Position numbers and translations under genes: made by a program. The notes beneath the pieces were generated by a model. The model ran no database searches and was not told where the DNA came from. It worked only from the letters and a program-made list of their open reading frames with translations. This document shows, in pieces, positions 47,501 to 57,412 of a stretch of 64,000 bases of DNA. Every line of letters begins with the position of its first letter. The first letter of the stretch is position 1. Source of the stretch: Streptococcaceae bacterium (lineage in GTDB: Bacteria > Bacillota > Bacilli > Lactobacillales > Streptococcaceae); NCBI GenBank assembly GCA_031270325.1, contig JAISXW010000006.1, forward strand, positions 1 through 64,000, in the 5' to 3' direction.

Positions 47501-47636
47501 CACGACAAACGCATGAAAAATGAAGAGTGTGAGAGGTCGATTTAAATCGTTTTTCAAGAAAAGGATAAGGAAATTTCATGAAAAAAGATTTAAGAGGAAA
47601 TCTAAGGGATAAAATAAGCTTCATGCGTTTGTCGTG
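47501..47636. mobile_element. MITE-like element copy 2, 136 bp, inverted relative to copy 1
   Basis: CACGACAAACGCATGAA ... TTCATGCGTTTGTCGTG with the internal sequence of copy 1 in reverse complement. Confidence 0.92.
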
Positions 47637-47757
47637 ATTCATTTATTATGAAAAATAGCGGCTATTCAGCAGTCTATTTTATTTTAATTTGACAAACGAA
47701 ATTTTATTTTCATGTCCTTAATTTTTTCAAAAAATGTACTGACTTTTCTCCGTGCGA

Positions 47758-48303
47758 TTAAATCAGCGACGAGAGGATTAAATCAAAACTATTCTGCTGC
47801 GTATCACCATAATAATCAATTTTAATTCCAGCCGAAGGGATAGTGTAAGTATCTTCAACTTCTGCTTCTTCTTTTTTAGGTATTGGCTGCTTGAGTTTAT
47901 CTAACTTATCCAGCTGGTCGTCAAGATTTAATGCCTTAAATAAACCACTTGCAAATTGATACATCCCCTCACGACATTCTAGCGTATACTTGCCTTCTAA
48001 TTTAACTTTTTGAATGCCAACGCTTGATTGTGTAATCAAAACTTTAAAGGGAAATGCCCCTGTGTAAACTTGTTCCTCTGAATCAAAATTGACATTACTA
48101 AATTGTTTTTTTAAAACATCACTAATTTGTATTTGTGTTAAATTTGGAATCACGCCATTATCTTTTGGACTAGAAGAACTCGATTTAGCATGGCTTGTTT
48201 TTGGATCAGATTCTTGTCTGGAATCTTTTGTTTTACTACTTGCACAACTTGTCAAGGTAAGCAATGCTATGATAACAAATGTTAAGTTGATTATTTTTTT
48301 CAC
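47758..48303 (-). CDS. lipoprotein
   Basis: Lipobox ALLTLTSCAS. Confidence 0.75.
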   Translation of the reverse strand: MKKIINLTFVIIALLTLTSCASSKTKDSRQESDPKTSHAKSSSSSPKDNGVIPNLTQIQISDVLKKQFSNVNFDSEEQVYTGAFPFKVLITQSSVGIQKVKLEGKYTLECREGMYQFASGLFKALNLDDQLDKLDKLKQPIPKKEEAEVEDTYTIPSAGIKIDYYGDTQQNSFDLILSSLI

Positions 48304-48318
48304 CTTATTCTCCTTATT

Positions 48319-48993
48319 TTAACTAATAAATGTATTGACAAAAGCAGTCATCGCAATGATTATCGGCAACCAATAACTATCTGTCATGCCATTTAAAAAG
48401 TAATCTTGCGTAGGTTTAAATAACCCAATTTTGACAAGTATTTTAAAACATAACCAGCCAAGCAGTGTCCCTAGACCATTCGTAATCAAATCATTAATAT
48501 CACTTTCTCGGTACAAAGTAAACAATTGGCTGAGTTCGATGAAAAAAGAAATACTTAAACCAATTAAGAGTATTGATTTCAAATTGTTATATTTGCGACT
48601 GATTATGGGCAACAAGAACCCCAAAGGTAGAAAACAAAGTACATTTAAAATAAAATCAATATGAACGCCATCAACAAATGGGATGAGATTAATATTTGGA
48701 TTAAATATCGCTTTTCCAAAATGCATCAGACGTTGCCATTCAGTAAATGTTGGAATACCAACTACCCCTGAAAAAAGCACACTAAAGTAATAAAACAAGA
48801 TAAAAGATAACAAAATGGTACTGATTCTCGTCCTCAGAGTAGAATCTTTAGCAAACCATATTCCCAGTGCAATCACAATCATAGAACCTATCAGATAAAT
48901 AGGCTGCGGAGTCAATAGCTCCAGAAAAACTTGAAACAACGTGGCATTCTGTATCATAAAAAAATAACACCTTCCTTTTAATAACTTCACCAA
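48319..48993 (-). CDS. VanZ family protein
   Basis: NLIPFVDGVHIDFILNVLCFLPLGFLLPII..; FFIELSQLFTLYRESDINDLITNGLGTLLGW. Confidence 0.85.
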   Translation of the reverse strand: MVKLLKGRCYFFMIQNATLFQVFLELLTPQPIYLIGSMIVIALGIWFAKDSTLRTRISTILLSFILFYYFSVLFSGVVGIPTFTEWQRLMHFGKAIFNPNINLIPFVDGVHIDFILNVLCFLPLGFLLPIISRKYNNLKSILLIGLSISFFIELSQLFTLYRESDINDLITNGLGTLLGWLCFKILVKIGLFKPTQDYFLNGMTDSYWLPIIIAMTAFVNTFIS

Positions 48994-49192
48994 TCATCAA
49001 GAGCGTTCCTCTGACATTTACGGCAAAAATTTCATCATTTACATTTTGTGTTAGCATTTCGATTGTAACATTATTACCCATTTGCCGCAAATCCAAAACT
49101 TTGCCTATTAGGTACTTTGGTTTTGCTCCTAATTCTCTTACGCTAGGTTTACTAAAAAACGCAACTGAATCCTAGAAAAAATTAAAGTTCGT

Positions 49193-49225
49193 TGCAAGTG
49201 AACCACCCACTTGCAACTCTGTCAA
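49193..49225 (-). terminator. Terminator downstream of pyrP
   Basis: ttgcaagtgaaccacccacttgcaa 9-bp stem followed on the minus strand by CGAACTTTAATTTTTTC. Confidence 0.6.
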
Positions 49226-49247
49226 ATTTTTCTATTTCAGAATTATT

Positions 49248-50519
49248 TTATTCTTTTGGTAATAAGAGGTGCATCAAAATACCTAGAATTGTCGAGAATG
49301 CTACACCAGAAATGGCGACGCCAGCAATGTTCAGCGTTAAGCCGCCAATACCTGAGACTAAAATCACACTGGCAATCAAGAGATTGCGTTTGTCATCGAA
49401 ATCAACCTTGTTTTCGACTAAAATCTTCAGACCACTAGAGGCAATGACACCAAAGAGCGCAATTGACACACCACCGATTACTGGCGTTGGGATAGAATGA
49501 ATGAGAGCAGAGATTTTACCAATGAAACTCAGGACAACCGCAAAAACAGCGGCACCGGCAATGACATAAACCGAATGAATTTTGGTAATTGCCATCACAC
49601 CAATGTTTTCACCGTAAGAGGTCACCGGCGGTGCACCAAAGACACCGGCAATGATTTGTGCGAAACCGTCACCGGTCAGCGTGCGTTCCAAGCCGGGATC
49701 TTTAAAGTAATCCTGACCTGTCAAAGAATTTAAAACCATGAGATGACCGAAATGTTCCGTCATCGTCACAAAGGCAATCGGTGCCATTGTCAAAATCGCT
49801 GACGGATAAAGTTTAAAGGCATAATCAACCCCTAAAATATCAAATCTCGGCACTTCAAACCACGGCTTGTGGGCTATGTCCGCAAAAGAAATAATTGACA
49901 TCCCCGTCAGCTGTTGGACGACCAGTGTGAACAGATAGCCCACAATAATTCCAAGTAAAATCGGAATCAAACTGGTCAAGCCCTTGCCAAACATATTAAA
50001 GGCTAAAACTGAAAATAAGGTCACGAGTGAAATGATTAGGAAAGTCAGATTATAGACACCATTTCGATTCATGGCATCATTGACCGCAGTTCCTGCCAAG
50101 CTCAATCCAATCACCATGACGATCGGCCCGACCACAATCGGCGGCAAGACCTTATCAATCCAACCCTTGCCCACAAACTTGACAATCACGGCAACAAGCA
50201 GATAGACCAACCCACCAACAATCGCACCTTGGGCAACTGCTGCAATACCATCTGATTTCATCAGGCTTTGCATAGCTAAAATATAGGCAAAACTCGAACC
50301 CATGTAGGCTGGAATTTTATAGTTGGTTACGGTCAGATGTGCCAAAGTCCCCAAGCCACTGGAAAAAAGGGCAATCGCTGGATCAATACCGACTAATATC
50401 GGCACTAGAACAGTCGCACCAAACATGGCAAAGAGATGTTGGAAAGAAAGCCCAAACCACATGGCTAGGGGCGGTTTGTCCTGAACATCATAAATGACAT
50501 CAGCTTTAGAAGTTGTCAT
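49248..50519 (-). CDS. pyrP: uracil permease (NCS2 family)
   Basis: Multi-TM; MWFGLSFQHLFAMFGATVLVPILVG. Confidence 0.93.
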   Translation of the reverse strand: MTTSKADVIYDVQDKPPLAMWFGLSFQHLFAMFGATVLVPILVGIDPAIALFSSGLGTLAHLTVTNYKIPAYMGSSFAYILAMQSLMKSDGIAAVAQGAIVGGLVYLLVAVIVKFVGKGWIDKVLPPIVVGPIVMVIGLSLAGTAVNDAMNRNGVYNLTFLIISLVTLFSVLAFNMFGKGLTSLIPILLGIIVGYLFTLVVQQLTGMSIISFADIAHKPWFEVPRFDILGVDYAFKLYPSAILTMAPIAFVTMTEHFGHLMVLNSLTGQDYFKDPGLERTLTGDGFAQIIAGVFGAPPVTSYGENIGVMAITKIHSVYVIAGAAVFAVVLSFIGKISALIHSIPTPVIGGVSIALFGVIASSGLKILVENKVDFDDKRNLLIASVILVSGIGGLTLNIAGVAISGVAFSTILGILMHLLLPKE

Positions 50520-51044
50520 CTAGGCCTCCTTCTTAATCAAAATACTATCCGCACCATCAATTTCAGAGACCTGAACAATGATCGCTTCATTCCGCGCAGT
50601 CGGGATATTTTTACCCACATAATCCGCACGAATCGGTAATTCACGGTGACCACGATCGACTAGCACTGCTAAGCTGACCTTGGAGGGACGACCAAGTGCC
50701 ACTAAACCATCAATCGCCGCACGAATAGTCCGACCGGTATAAAGGACATCATCAACGAGGATAATCTCCCGATCTGTAATTGATACTGGTATCTCTGACG
50801 TATTATCAGCCGTCTTGACATCATCACGAAAAGGCTTGGTGTCCAGTGCTCCGATTGGAATATCAATATTTTCCAATTGTTTGAGCCTTTCTTGAATCCG
50901 TTTGGCGATATAGACACCACGTGTTTTAATCCCAACAATAACCAACTTATCCAGCTCTTTATTGCGCTCAATAATTTCATAAGTGATCCGTGTAATCGCA
51001 CGTTTCATCGTCACATCATCAATAATTTCTTTTGTCTTTGACAT
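50520..51044 (-). CDS. pyrR: bifunctional pyr operon regulator/uracil phosphoribosyltransferase PyrR
   Basis: [46 protein letters not shown]. Confidence 0.97.
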   Translation of the reverse strand: MSKTKEIIDDVTMKRAITRITYEIIERNKELDKLVIVGIKTRGVYIAKRIQERLKQLENIDIPIGALDTKPFRDDVKTADNTSEIPVSITDREIILVDDVLYTGRTIRAAIDGLVALGRPSKVSLAVLVDRGHRELPIRADYVGKNIPTARNEAIIVQVSEIDGADSILIKKEA

Positions 51045-51128
51045 ACACTCTCCTATCCTATCTTCAATAAAAAAACCCCACCATAATCACAGGCAAGGGA
51101 ATGATAAACGATAGTCATTGTGCCTTGC

Positions 51129-51142
51129 CGCCTCTCTGGACG
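51129..51142 (-). promoter_or_regulatory. PyrR-binding loop upstream of pyrR
   Basis: Minus strand CGTCCAGAGAGGCG close to ARUCCNGNGAGGYU; terminator-like T-run follows before pyrR. Confidence 0.75.
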
Positions 51143-51175
51143 ATTTAAAGGTTTACTTTACAATCAATTGAATTT

Positions 51176-51181
51176 ATTATA
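51176..51181 (-). promoter_or_regulatory. extended -10 promoter of pyrR-pyrP
   Basis: Minus strand TTTTGATATAAT. Confidence 0.6.
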
Positions 51182-51408
51182 TCAAAATTTTAAGGGTTTG
51201 GCTATCTATTTTGAATTTTACACGGCAGTCTCACGGATTGTTACAAAACTATTTCAAACACTCCTGCCAAACTGCTCGTGGTATGAGACATTATCCTGCC
51301 ATGAATGAAAACCTTAGGAAACTATCTAGCGATTATCGACGACCTATGTTCAACTTGTGGTGTCACATGACAATCCCACTTACCATCGTTTGATTACCTG
51401 CTTACAAT

Positions 51409-51592
51409 GAAACAAGTTCTGCAAAACATAGAACGGGTTCCACAAAACATAGAACGAGTTCTATAAATAATAGAACGAGTTCTATAAATAATAGAACGAG
51501 TTCTATAAAAAATAGAACGAGTTCTATAAAAAATAGAATGAGTTCTATAAAAAATAGAACCAGTTCTATAAATAATAGAACTTGTTCTATCA
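51409..51592. repeat. 21-bp tandem palindromic repeat array, about 9 units
   Basis: gaacgagttctataaataata units with gttc spaced every 21 bp from 51416 to 51584. Confidence 0.95.
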
Positions 51593-51692
51593 ACTCGGAT
51601 GACACTTAATAGCTTAAGGAAGCTAGTTTTTTGCGTTTTGAAAAACTATCAATTGCAATCATATCGTAAGAAATCTTTGAAGGCGTTGATGT

Positions 51693-51787
51693 TACGACCA
51701 CTCATGAAAAATCAGGTTTTAGTAGACTTTTTAACAATCCATGAGATTACCGTGTCTCGTGAGAGCGTGCTTCATGCTTTTGTCGTG
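51693..51787. mobile_element. Decayed relic of the CACGACAAACGCATGAA MITE
   Basis: acgaccactcatgaaaaat ... ttcatgcttttgtcgtg; right TIR has 1 mismatch over 17 nt. Confidence 0.5.
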
Positions 51788-51900
51788 AAATCTAATGCCT
51801 GAGTTGATACAGTGTGCCTTAATTTTGGTATAATAGAAAAAGATATCAGGCGCTTTGAATGCACATGAGCTGTGTTGAGGGTGGCTATAAAAGGACAACT

Positions 51901-53163
51901 ATGAAATTAAAAGATGGCGTCAACTTACATATTATTCAAGAAAAGAAATTCAAAACAGTACAGATCCTGCTGCGTTTTCGTAGTAAAATGTCTCGGCAGA
52001 CTGTCGCTAAGCGGGTGCTAATCTCTAGTCTTTGGGAGACCTCCAATGCTGCCTTGCCGACCAATCAGCAATTTCAAAGCAAGTTATCGGAGCTGTATGG
52101 GGCTAATTTTGCGACGGGTGTGTCTAAAAAAGGCGATAACCATTTGTTGAATATTGCCATGAGTGTCGTCAATCCCAAATATGTCGGGAGTGATACGGTG
52201 ACAGAAGCCATTGCCCTCATTCATCAGGCTGTGTTCATGCCGCTGATTGACGAGATTGGCTTTGATGAGGCGACCTTTGCACGAGAAAAGAAGAATTTGT
52301 TGGCTTATTTGGACACGACTCGTGAGGATAAGTCCTATGTGGCTTCGACGCGCTTGAGCGAACTGTTCTTTGAGGATAAAAATCTGGCGACACCGAGTAT
52401 CGCGACCGTTGCCTTGATGACCCACGAAACGCGTCAAAGTGTTTTTGATTATTACAAGCGGATGCTTGTGACCGATACGATTGATATTTCAGTTTTAGGA
52501 GATTTGACGGATGCGGAGGTCGAGACGATTCAGGCGCGTTTTTCAGAAATGCCGTTTACCGATCGCGATCCCTTGACGACTATTTTTTATGATCAGGCGA
52601 AGTCCAATGTGGTGCGTGAAAAAACAGAAAAAGAAGCCGTCAACCAATCCATTTTACAATTAGCTTACAGTCACTCTGTCAAATATGGCGATGCAGATTA
52701 TCTGACCATGCAGGTCTTAAATGGTTTGCTCGGCGGCTTCTCACATTCTAAATTATTTACCAATGTCCGAGAAAAAGAGAGTCTGGCTTATTACGCAACC
52801 TCACGTTTTGATACCTTTACGGGCTTTCTGAAGGTGTCAGCGGGTATCGATGCGAGTCAACGCAGCAAGGCCTTGACGATTATTCGGGCACAGGTGCGGG
52901 CATTGGCTCAGGGGGATATTTCAGAGACAGAGTTTCAGCAAACCAAAGAAATGCTGAGAAATGTTTATTTTCTTTCACTAGATTCGCCGTCAAATTTGAT
53001 TGAGCAAGCCTATATTCGCACTCTTTTGCCAGAGCGCTACTTGACGACGGAGGCGTGGTTGGAGAAGTTGGCTGCGGTTACCAAAGATGACGTGATCAGA
53101 TTGGCACAAACCTTGACTTTGCAAGCCTTGTACTTTATGGAGGGAGAAACGCTTGGAGATTAA
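51901..53163 (+). CDS. yfmF: M16-family peptidase-like protein YfmF
   Basis: Paired M16-like genes upstream of RodZ/PgsA; MKLKDGVNLHIIQEKKFKT. Confidence 0.85.
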   Translation: MKLKDGVNLHIIQEKKFKTVQILLRFRSKMSRQTVAKRVLISSLWETSNAALPTNQQFQSKLSELYGANFATGVSKKGDNHLLNIAMSVVNPKYVGSDTVTEAIALIHQAVFMPLIDEIGFDEATFAREKKNLLAYLDTTREDKSYVASTRLSELFFEDKNLATPSIATVALMTHETRQSVFDYYKRMLVTDTIDISVLGDLTDAEVETIQARFSEMPFTDRDPLTTIFYDQAKSNVVREKTEKEAVNQSILQLAYSHSVKYGDADYLTMQVLNGLLGGFSHSKLFTNVREKESLAYYATSRFDTFTGFLKVSAGIDASQRSKALTIIRAQVRALAQGDISETEFQQTKEMLRNVYFLSLDSPSNLIEQAYIRTLLPERYLTTEAWLEKLAAVTKDDVIRLAQTLTLQALYFMEGETLGD

Positions 53164-54442
53164 AAAATATCCTAAAGTTGGCGAAACACTCTATCAAGAT
53201 GTGCTAGAAAATGGTTTGCGTGTTTACTATTTGCCTAAGCCGGACTTTAATAAAACCTACGGCCTCATGACAACGAATTTTGGTAGTTTGGATACGACTT
53301 TTGTGCCACGTGGTGCGTCAGAGATGAAGGCTTTCCCAGAAGGGATTGCACATTTCTTGGAGCACAAGTTGTTTGAAAAGGAAGATGGCGATGCCATGAA
53401 CTTTTTTGGTGCTTTGGGTGCGACTGCCAATGCCTTTACAAGTTTTACACGGACGTCTTATCTCTTTTCAACGACAGCGCATATTGAGCCTAATGTCGCC
53501 TTGTTGTTAGACTTTGTGCAAGAGCCTTACTTTACACAGGCATCAGTCGAAAAAGAACAAGGGATTATCACACAAGAAATTCAAATGTATCAAGATGATG
53601 CAGAATTCCGTTTGTTGTTTGGTCTCTTGCAAAATCTTTATCCTAATTCGCCTATGGCTTCTGATATTGCTGGAACACCGCAGAGTATTCGGCAGATTAG
53701 GGCTGAGGATTTATACGAAAATTACCACACCTTTTATCATCCAGCCAATATGTCGCTCTTTTTGACAGGACCTTTTGATGTCGCAGCAATGTCAACCTTC
53801 GTTCAACAAAATCAAGCAGAAAAACATTTTGCGCCGATTGAACCGATTAAACGTCAGTTTTTTGAGGCAAGTGCTCCGATATCATCAGGGACGTTGGCTT
53901 TTGATGTCGCCATTCCCAAATTGGCGATCGGTTTTCGGGGTTACGACCGGCTGTCATCGGACGGTCTGCGCCGCTTTGAGTACAAGTTAGCCATCCAATT
54001 GATGTTGACGATGATTTTGGGGACGGCCAGTCATAAGTATGAAAGTTTGTATAATCAAGGGATGATCAATGATTCTTTTGGCTTTGACTTTGAGGTTGGA
54101 CCAAGCTATCATTTTATAAGCATAACTGGAGATACAGTTTATCCAATAGAACTCGCAAAAATTTTGCGTGATACGCTAAAAAGTTATAAAATAGAAAGTG
54201 ATTTCAATTTAGAACAGTTGGCCCTTGTCAAAAAAGACATGTTGGGCGATTATTACCGGTCGTTAAATTCTTTGGAGTTTATCGCCAATCAATTCTCGTC
54301 TAATCTGTTTGAGGGTGTGACTTTCTTTGAATTTCCGATACTGCTATCGGCATTGACTTTGGAGAAGATTGGGCAATATGCAGATAAGTTTGTCAGCGAG
54401 ATGGTTGTCAGCGACTTCATCATGACGCCTAAATCAGTTTGA
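53153..54442 (+). CDS. yfmH: M16 family metallopeptidase YfmH
   Basis: GIAHFLEHKLFEKEDGDAMNFFGALGATANAFTSFTRTSYLF. Confidence 0.9.
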   Translation: MEIKKYPKVGETLYQDVLENGLRVYYLPKPDFNKTYGLMTTNFGSLDTTFVPRGASEMKAFPEGIAHFLEHKLFEKEDGDAMNFFGALGATANAFTSFTRTSYLFSTTAHIEPNVALLLDFVQEPYFTQASVEKEQGIITQEIQMYQDDAEFRLLFGLLQNLYPNSPMASDIAGTPQSIRQIRAEDLYENYHTFYHPANMSLFLTGPFDVAAMSTFVQQNQAEKHFAPIEPIKRQFFEASAPISSGTLAFDVAIPKLAIGFRGYDRLSSDGLRRFEYKLAIQLMLTMILGTASHKYESLYNQGMINDSFGFDFEVGPSYHFISITGDTVYPIELAKILRDTLKSYKIESDFNLEQLALVKKDMLGDYYRSLNSLEFIANQFSSNLFEGVTFFEFPILLSALTLEKIGQYADKFVSEMVVSDFIMTPKSV

Positions 54443-54488
54443 GGATAAGCGGTCTGAGTTAAAAGCAAAATAACAGAAAGGAGTTCTC

Positions 54489-55361
54489 GTGGTAAAAAAA
54501 ACAGTGGGACAAGTCCTGCGCGATGAGCGTGCGAAACTTGATATGACGCTAAATGAAGCGGAAGAACTGACACACATTCAGAAGATGTATATTGTTGCCT
54601 TGGAGCAAGATGATTATGACGCTTTGCCTGGGGACTTCTATGTGAAGGCTTACCTGAAGCAATACGCTGATCGTTTGAATCTTGATTACGATCGGTTACT
54701 GACGGCCTATGAAACTGGTCGGATGGTTGAAGTCCGAGAGCAGCGAGAGACGACAGATTTTGCTGATAATTATCGCTTTGTCAAACCTTCAGAACGTTTG
54801 GCAGCAGAGGCAGATGAGGTGGGCGAAAAGACTTGGCGGCACTACCTGCCGATTGTCTTATTAGGCACGGTCGCTACCTTGATTGTGATTAGCATTTCAG
54901 CAGCAGTGATTTTAAATAAACCAGCTAGTAGTCAGATTGCAGATAACTTATATCGCATCTCAACAAGTACTAAGAGTACGACATCTAGCTCATCAGTCTC
55001 TCAAACCAGTAGCACGTCTGCATCAAAAGTAGCAGAGCCACCTAATCCTGTGGTGACTGTGACGGGAAGTGGTCAAGTACTTGTGGCAACAGTGAAAAAT
55101 GCGCCCAATCCTGCGGTGGTCAACATGAGTGTTGCCAACGGAGGTACGGTTTGGATTGGCATGACAAATTCAGACTTGCCAAGTGGGCAAGTGACCTTAA
55201 CAGAAGCAACACCGACAAAAGCAACTTTAACAGGGCATCAAACGGTTTTAACACTGGGTAGAACAATCGGCTTGACGGTTAAAATCGGGGAGACACCGAT
55301 TGATTTATCAAGTATTTCAGCGCCTGAAAGTCCTGCAACTTTGACTATCACAATAGAATAG
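54489..55361 (+). CDS. RodZ/YmfM-like helix-turn-helix membrane protein
   Basis: GQVLRDERAKLDMTLNEAEELTHIQKMYIVALEQDDYDALPGDFYVKAYLKQYAD; TM; Ser/Thr-rich linker. Confidence 0.88.
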   Translation: MVKKTVGQVLRDERAKLDMTLNEAEELTHIQKMYIVALEQDDYDALPGDFYVKAYLKQYADRLNLDYDRLLTAYETGRMVEVREQRETTDFADNYRFVKPSERLAAEADEVGEKTWRHYLPIVLLGTVATLIVISISAAVILNKPASSQIADNLYRISTSTKSTTSSSSVSQTSSTSASKVAEPPNPVVTVTGSGQVLVATVKNAPNPAVVNMSVANGGTVWIGMTNSDLPSGQVTLTEATPTKATLTGHQTVLTLGRTIGLTVKIGETPIDLSSISAPESPATLTITIE

Positions 55362-55368
55362 AGACCAG

Positions 55369-55914
55369 ATGAAATTTACGAAAGAAAACTTACCCAATAA
55401 CCTAACCATCGCTCGGATTTTTGCCATTCCGCTGTTTATCTTGATTTTGGCAGTAGCTGGTCACTCACATATTTGGCAAGTCATCGCAGCTGTTTTATTT
55501 GCCATTGCTTCAGCGACAGATTGGCTGGATGGCTATTTGGCACGGAAGTGGGAAATTGTCTCAAATTTTGGTAAATTTGCTGATCCCTTAGCAGATAAAA
55601 TGCTCGTGATGTCTGCTTTCATCATGCTTGTGCCTTTAAAATTAGCGCCAGCATGGGTGATTGCCATCATCATCTGCCGAGAGCTAGCAGTGACTGGCTT
55701 ACGGTTACTCTTGGTCGAACAAGGCGGTGTTGTATTGGCGGCAGCTTTACCCGGTAAAATTAAGACATTCACACAGATGTTGTCGATTATCTTCTTATTA
55801 CTGGGACTTCAGATCATCGGAACGGTTTTCTTATACATCTGCTTGCTTGCGACCATTTATTCAGGTTATGATTATTTTGTCAAAAATAAAACAGTTTTTA
55901 AAGCTGCAGATTAA
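55369..55914 (+). CDS. pgsA: CDP-diacylglycerol--glycerol-3-phosphate 3-phosphatidyltransferase
   Basis: NLPNNLTIARIFAIPLFI; SATDWLDGYLARKWEIVSNFGKFADPLADK. Confidence 0.95.
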   Translation: MKFTKENLPNNLTIARIFAIPLFILILAVAGHSHIWQVIAAVLFAIASATDWLDGYLARKWEIVSNFGKFADPLADKMLVMSAFIMLVPLKLAPAWVIAIIICRELAVTGLRLLLVEQGGVVLAAALPGKIKTFTQMLSIIFLLLGLQIIGTVFLYICLLATIYSGYDYFVKNKTVFKAAD

Positions 55915-56093
55915 TTAGTTAGGTAGATAAAGGCGGCACCACGATATGATCGGCCTTGAGCGGATTGTTTTGCGCTCTGGGTCGTTTTCTTATAGGGAAG
56001 ACTTTGAGCGGCCAAGGGTCGCTCATGGCCACGCTCGGCGCCAGTCGAGTTTCAAGGTTTCGTGACATGAGACCGCAGAAAGGAAAGAAGTAA

Positions 56094-57380
56094 ATGAAAT
56101 TACAAAGACCTAAGGGTACAAATGACATTTTACCGGGCGAGAGTGAGAAGTGGCAATTTGTCGAGGAAACGATGCGGCGTGTCTTTAGCAACTATCATTT
56201 TAGTGAAATTAGAACGCCGATTTTTGAATATTATGAGGTTATCTCACGTTCGGTTGGCGATACGACAGACATCGTGACCAAGGAAATGTATGATTTTTAT
56301 GACAAGGGAGACCGGCATGTGACCTTGCGACCTGAGGGGACTGCGCCGGTTGTTCGGTCTTATGTTGAAAATAAAAAGTTCGCACCAGAGGTTCAAAAGC
56401 CATTTAAGGTCTACTACACTGGCCCGATGTTTCGTTATGAACGCCCGCAGGCTGGTCGCTTGCGTGAGTTCCATCAGATTGGCGTTGAAAACTTTGGTTC
56501 AAAAAATCCTGCGACTGATGTCGAGACGATTGCCATGGCAAAAGCCTTTTTCGATCAACTAGGCGTGCAAGAAATCAAGCTCGTCATCAATTCGCTAGGC
56601 GATAGTGAGACACGGCAACGGTATCGAGAAACATTGATTGCCTATCTGGCACAGCATGAGACACAGTTGTCAGCAGACTCAAAACGTCGCCTATATGAAA
56701 ATCCGCTACGTGTGCTAGATTCTAAGGATCAGGCTGATATTGAGATTGTCAAAGCAGCACCATCGATTCTGGATTTCTTGAGTGAGGCAAGTCAGCAGCA
56801 TTTAGAGACGGTCAAGGAGATGTTAGCAGCACTTGACATTAGCTATACGATTGATGCTAATATGGTTCGAGGATTGGATTATTATAATGATACGATTTTT
56901 GAATTCATAACTGAAATCAAGGGTAAAGCGCTGACGATATGTGGCGGTGGTCGTTATGACGGCCTCGTGAGTTACTTTGATGGTCCTGATACGGCAGGTT
57001 TTGGCTTTGGTATCGGGCTGGAGCGCTTGTTGCTAGTCTTGGAGGAACAGGAGGTGGCTTTGCCTGTGATCCAGACACTCGATGTCTATGTTGTCGTCTT
57101 AGGCGAGACTGCCAATGTCGCAGCGCTCAAATTAGTCCAGTCGCTACGCCATCAAGGCTATTCAGCAGAACGTGATTTCTTGGACCGCAAAATCAAACAA
57201 CAATTCAAATCTGCCGAAGAATTCGGTGCCAAGACAATCATCACGCTGGGAGAGTCAGAAATGACCTCTGATGACATCGTTGTCAAAAATAATCTGACCC
57301 GTCAGACTGTTCAAACGACTTTGACAGCTATTCAGCAAGATTTCACGGCGGTCTTTGCAGCAGTGACGGCAGACCAATGA
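56094..57380 (+). CDS. hisS: histidine--tRNA ligase
   Basis: [39 protein letters not shown]. Confidence 0.97.
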   Translation: MKLQRPKGTNDILPGESEKWQFVEETMRRVFSNYHFSEIRTPIFEYYEVISRSVGDTTDIVTKEMYDFYDKGDRHVTLRPEGTAPVVRSYVENKKFAPEVQKPFKVYYTGPMFRYERPQAGRLREFHQIGVENFGSKNPATDVETIAMAKAFFDQLGVQEIKLVINSLGDSETRQRYRETLIAYLAQHETQLSADSKRRLYENPLRVLDSKDQADIEIVKAAPSILDFLSEASQQHLETVKEMLAALDISYTIDANMVRGLDYYNDTIFEFITEIKGKALTICGGGRYDGLVSYFDGPDTAGFGFGIGLERLLLVLEEQEVALPVIQTLDVYVVVLGETANVAALKLVQSLRHQGYSAERDFLDRKIKQQFKSAEEFGAKTIITLGESEMTSDDIVVKNNLTRQTVQTTLTAIQQDFTAVFAAVTADQ

Positions 57381-57412
57381 ACAGGGACTCAAATAGATAA
57401 AGGAAATAAATG

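Noticed and set aside
51402-51605. 67-aa ORF of FIELVLF heptads
   Set aside because: Same artefact from array 3.
55928-55945. Possible T-box motif (aaggcggcaccacga) upstream of hisS
   Set aside because: There is no room for Stem I between pgsA and the motif and no clear antiterminator/terminator; at best a relic.
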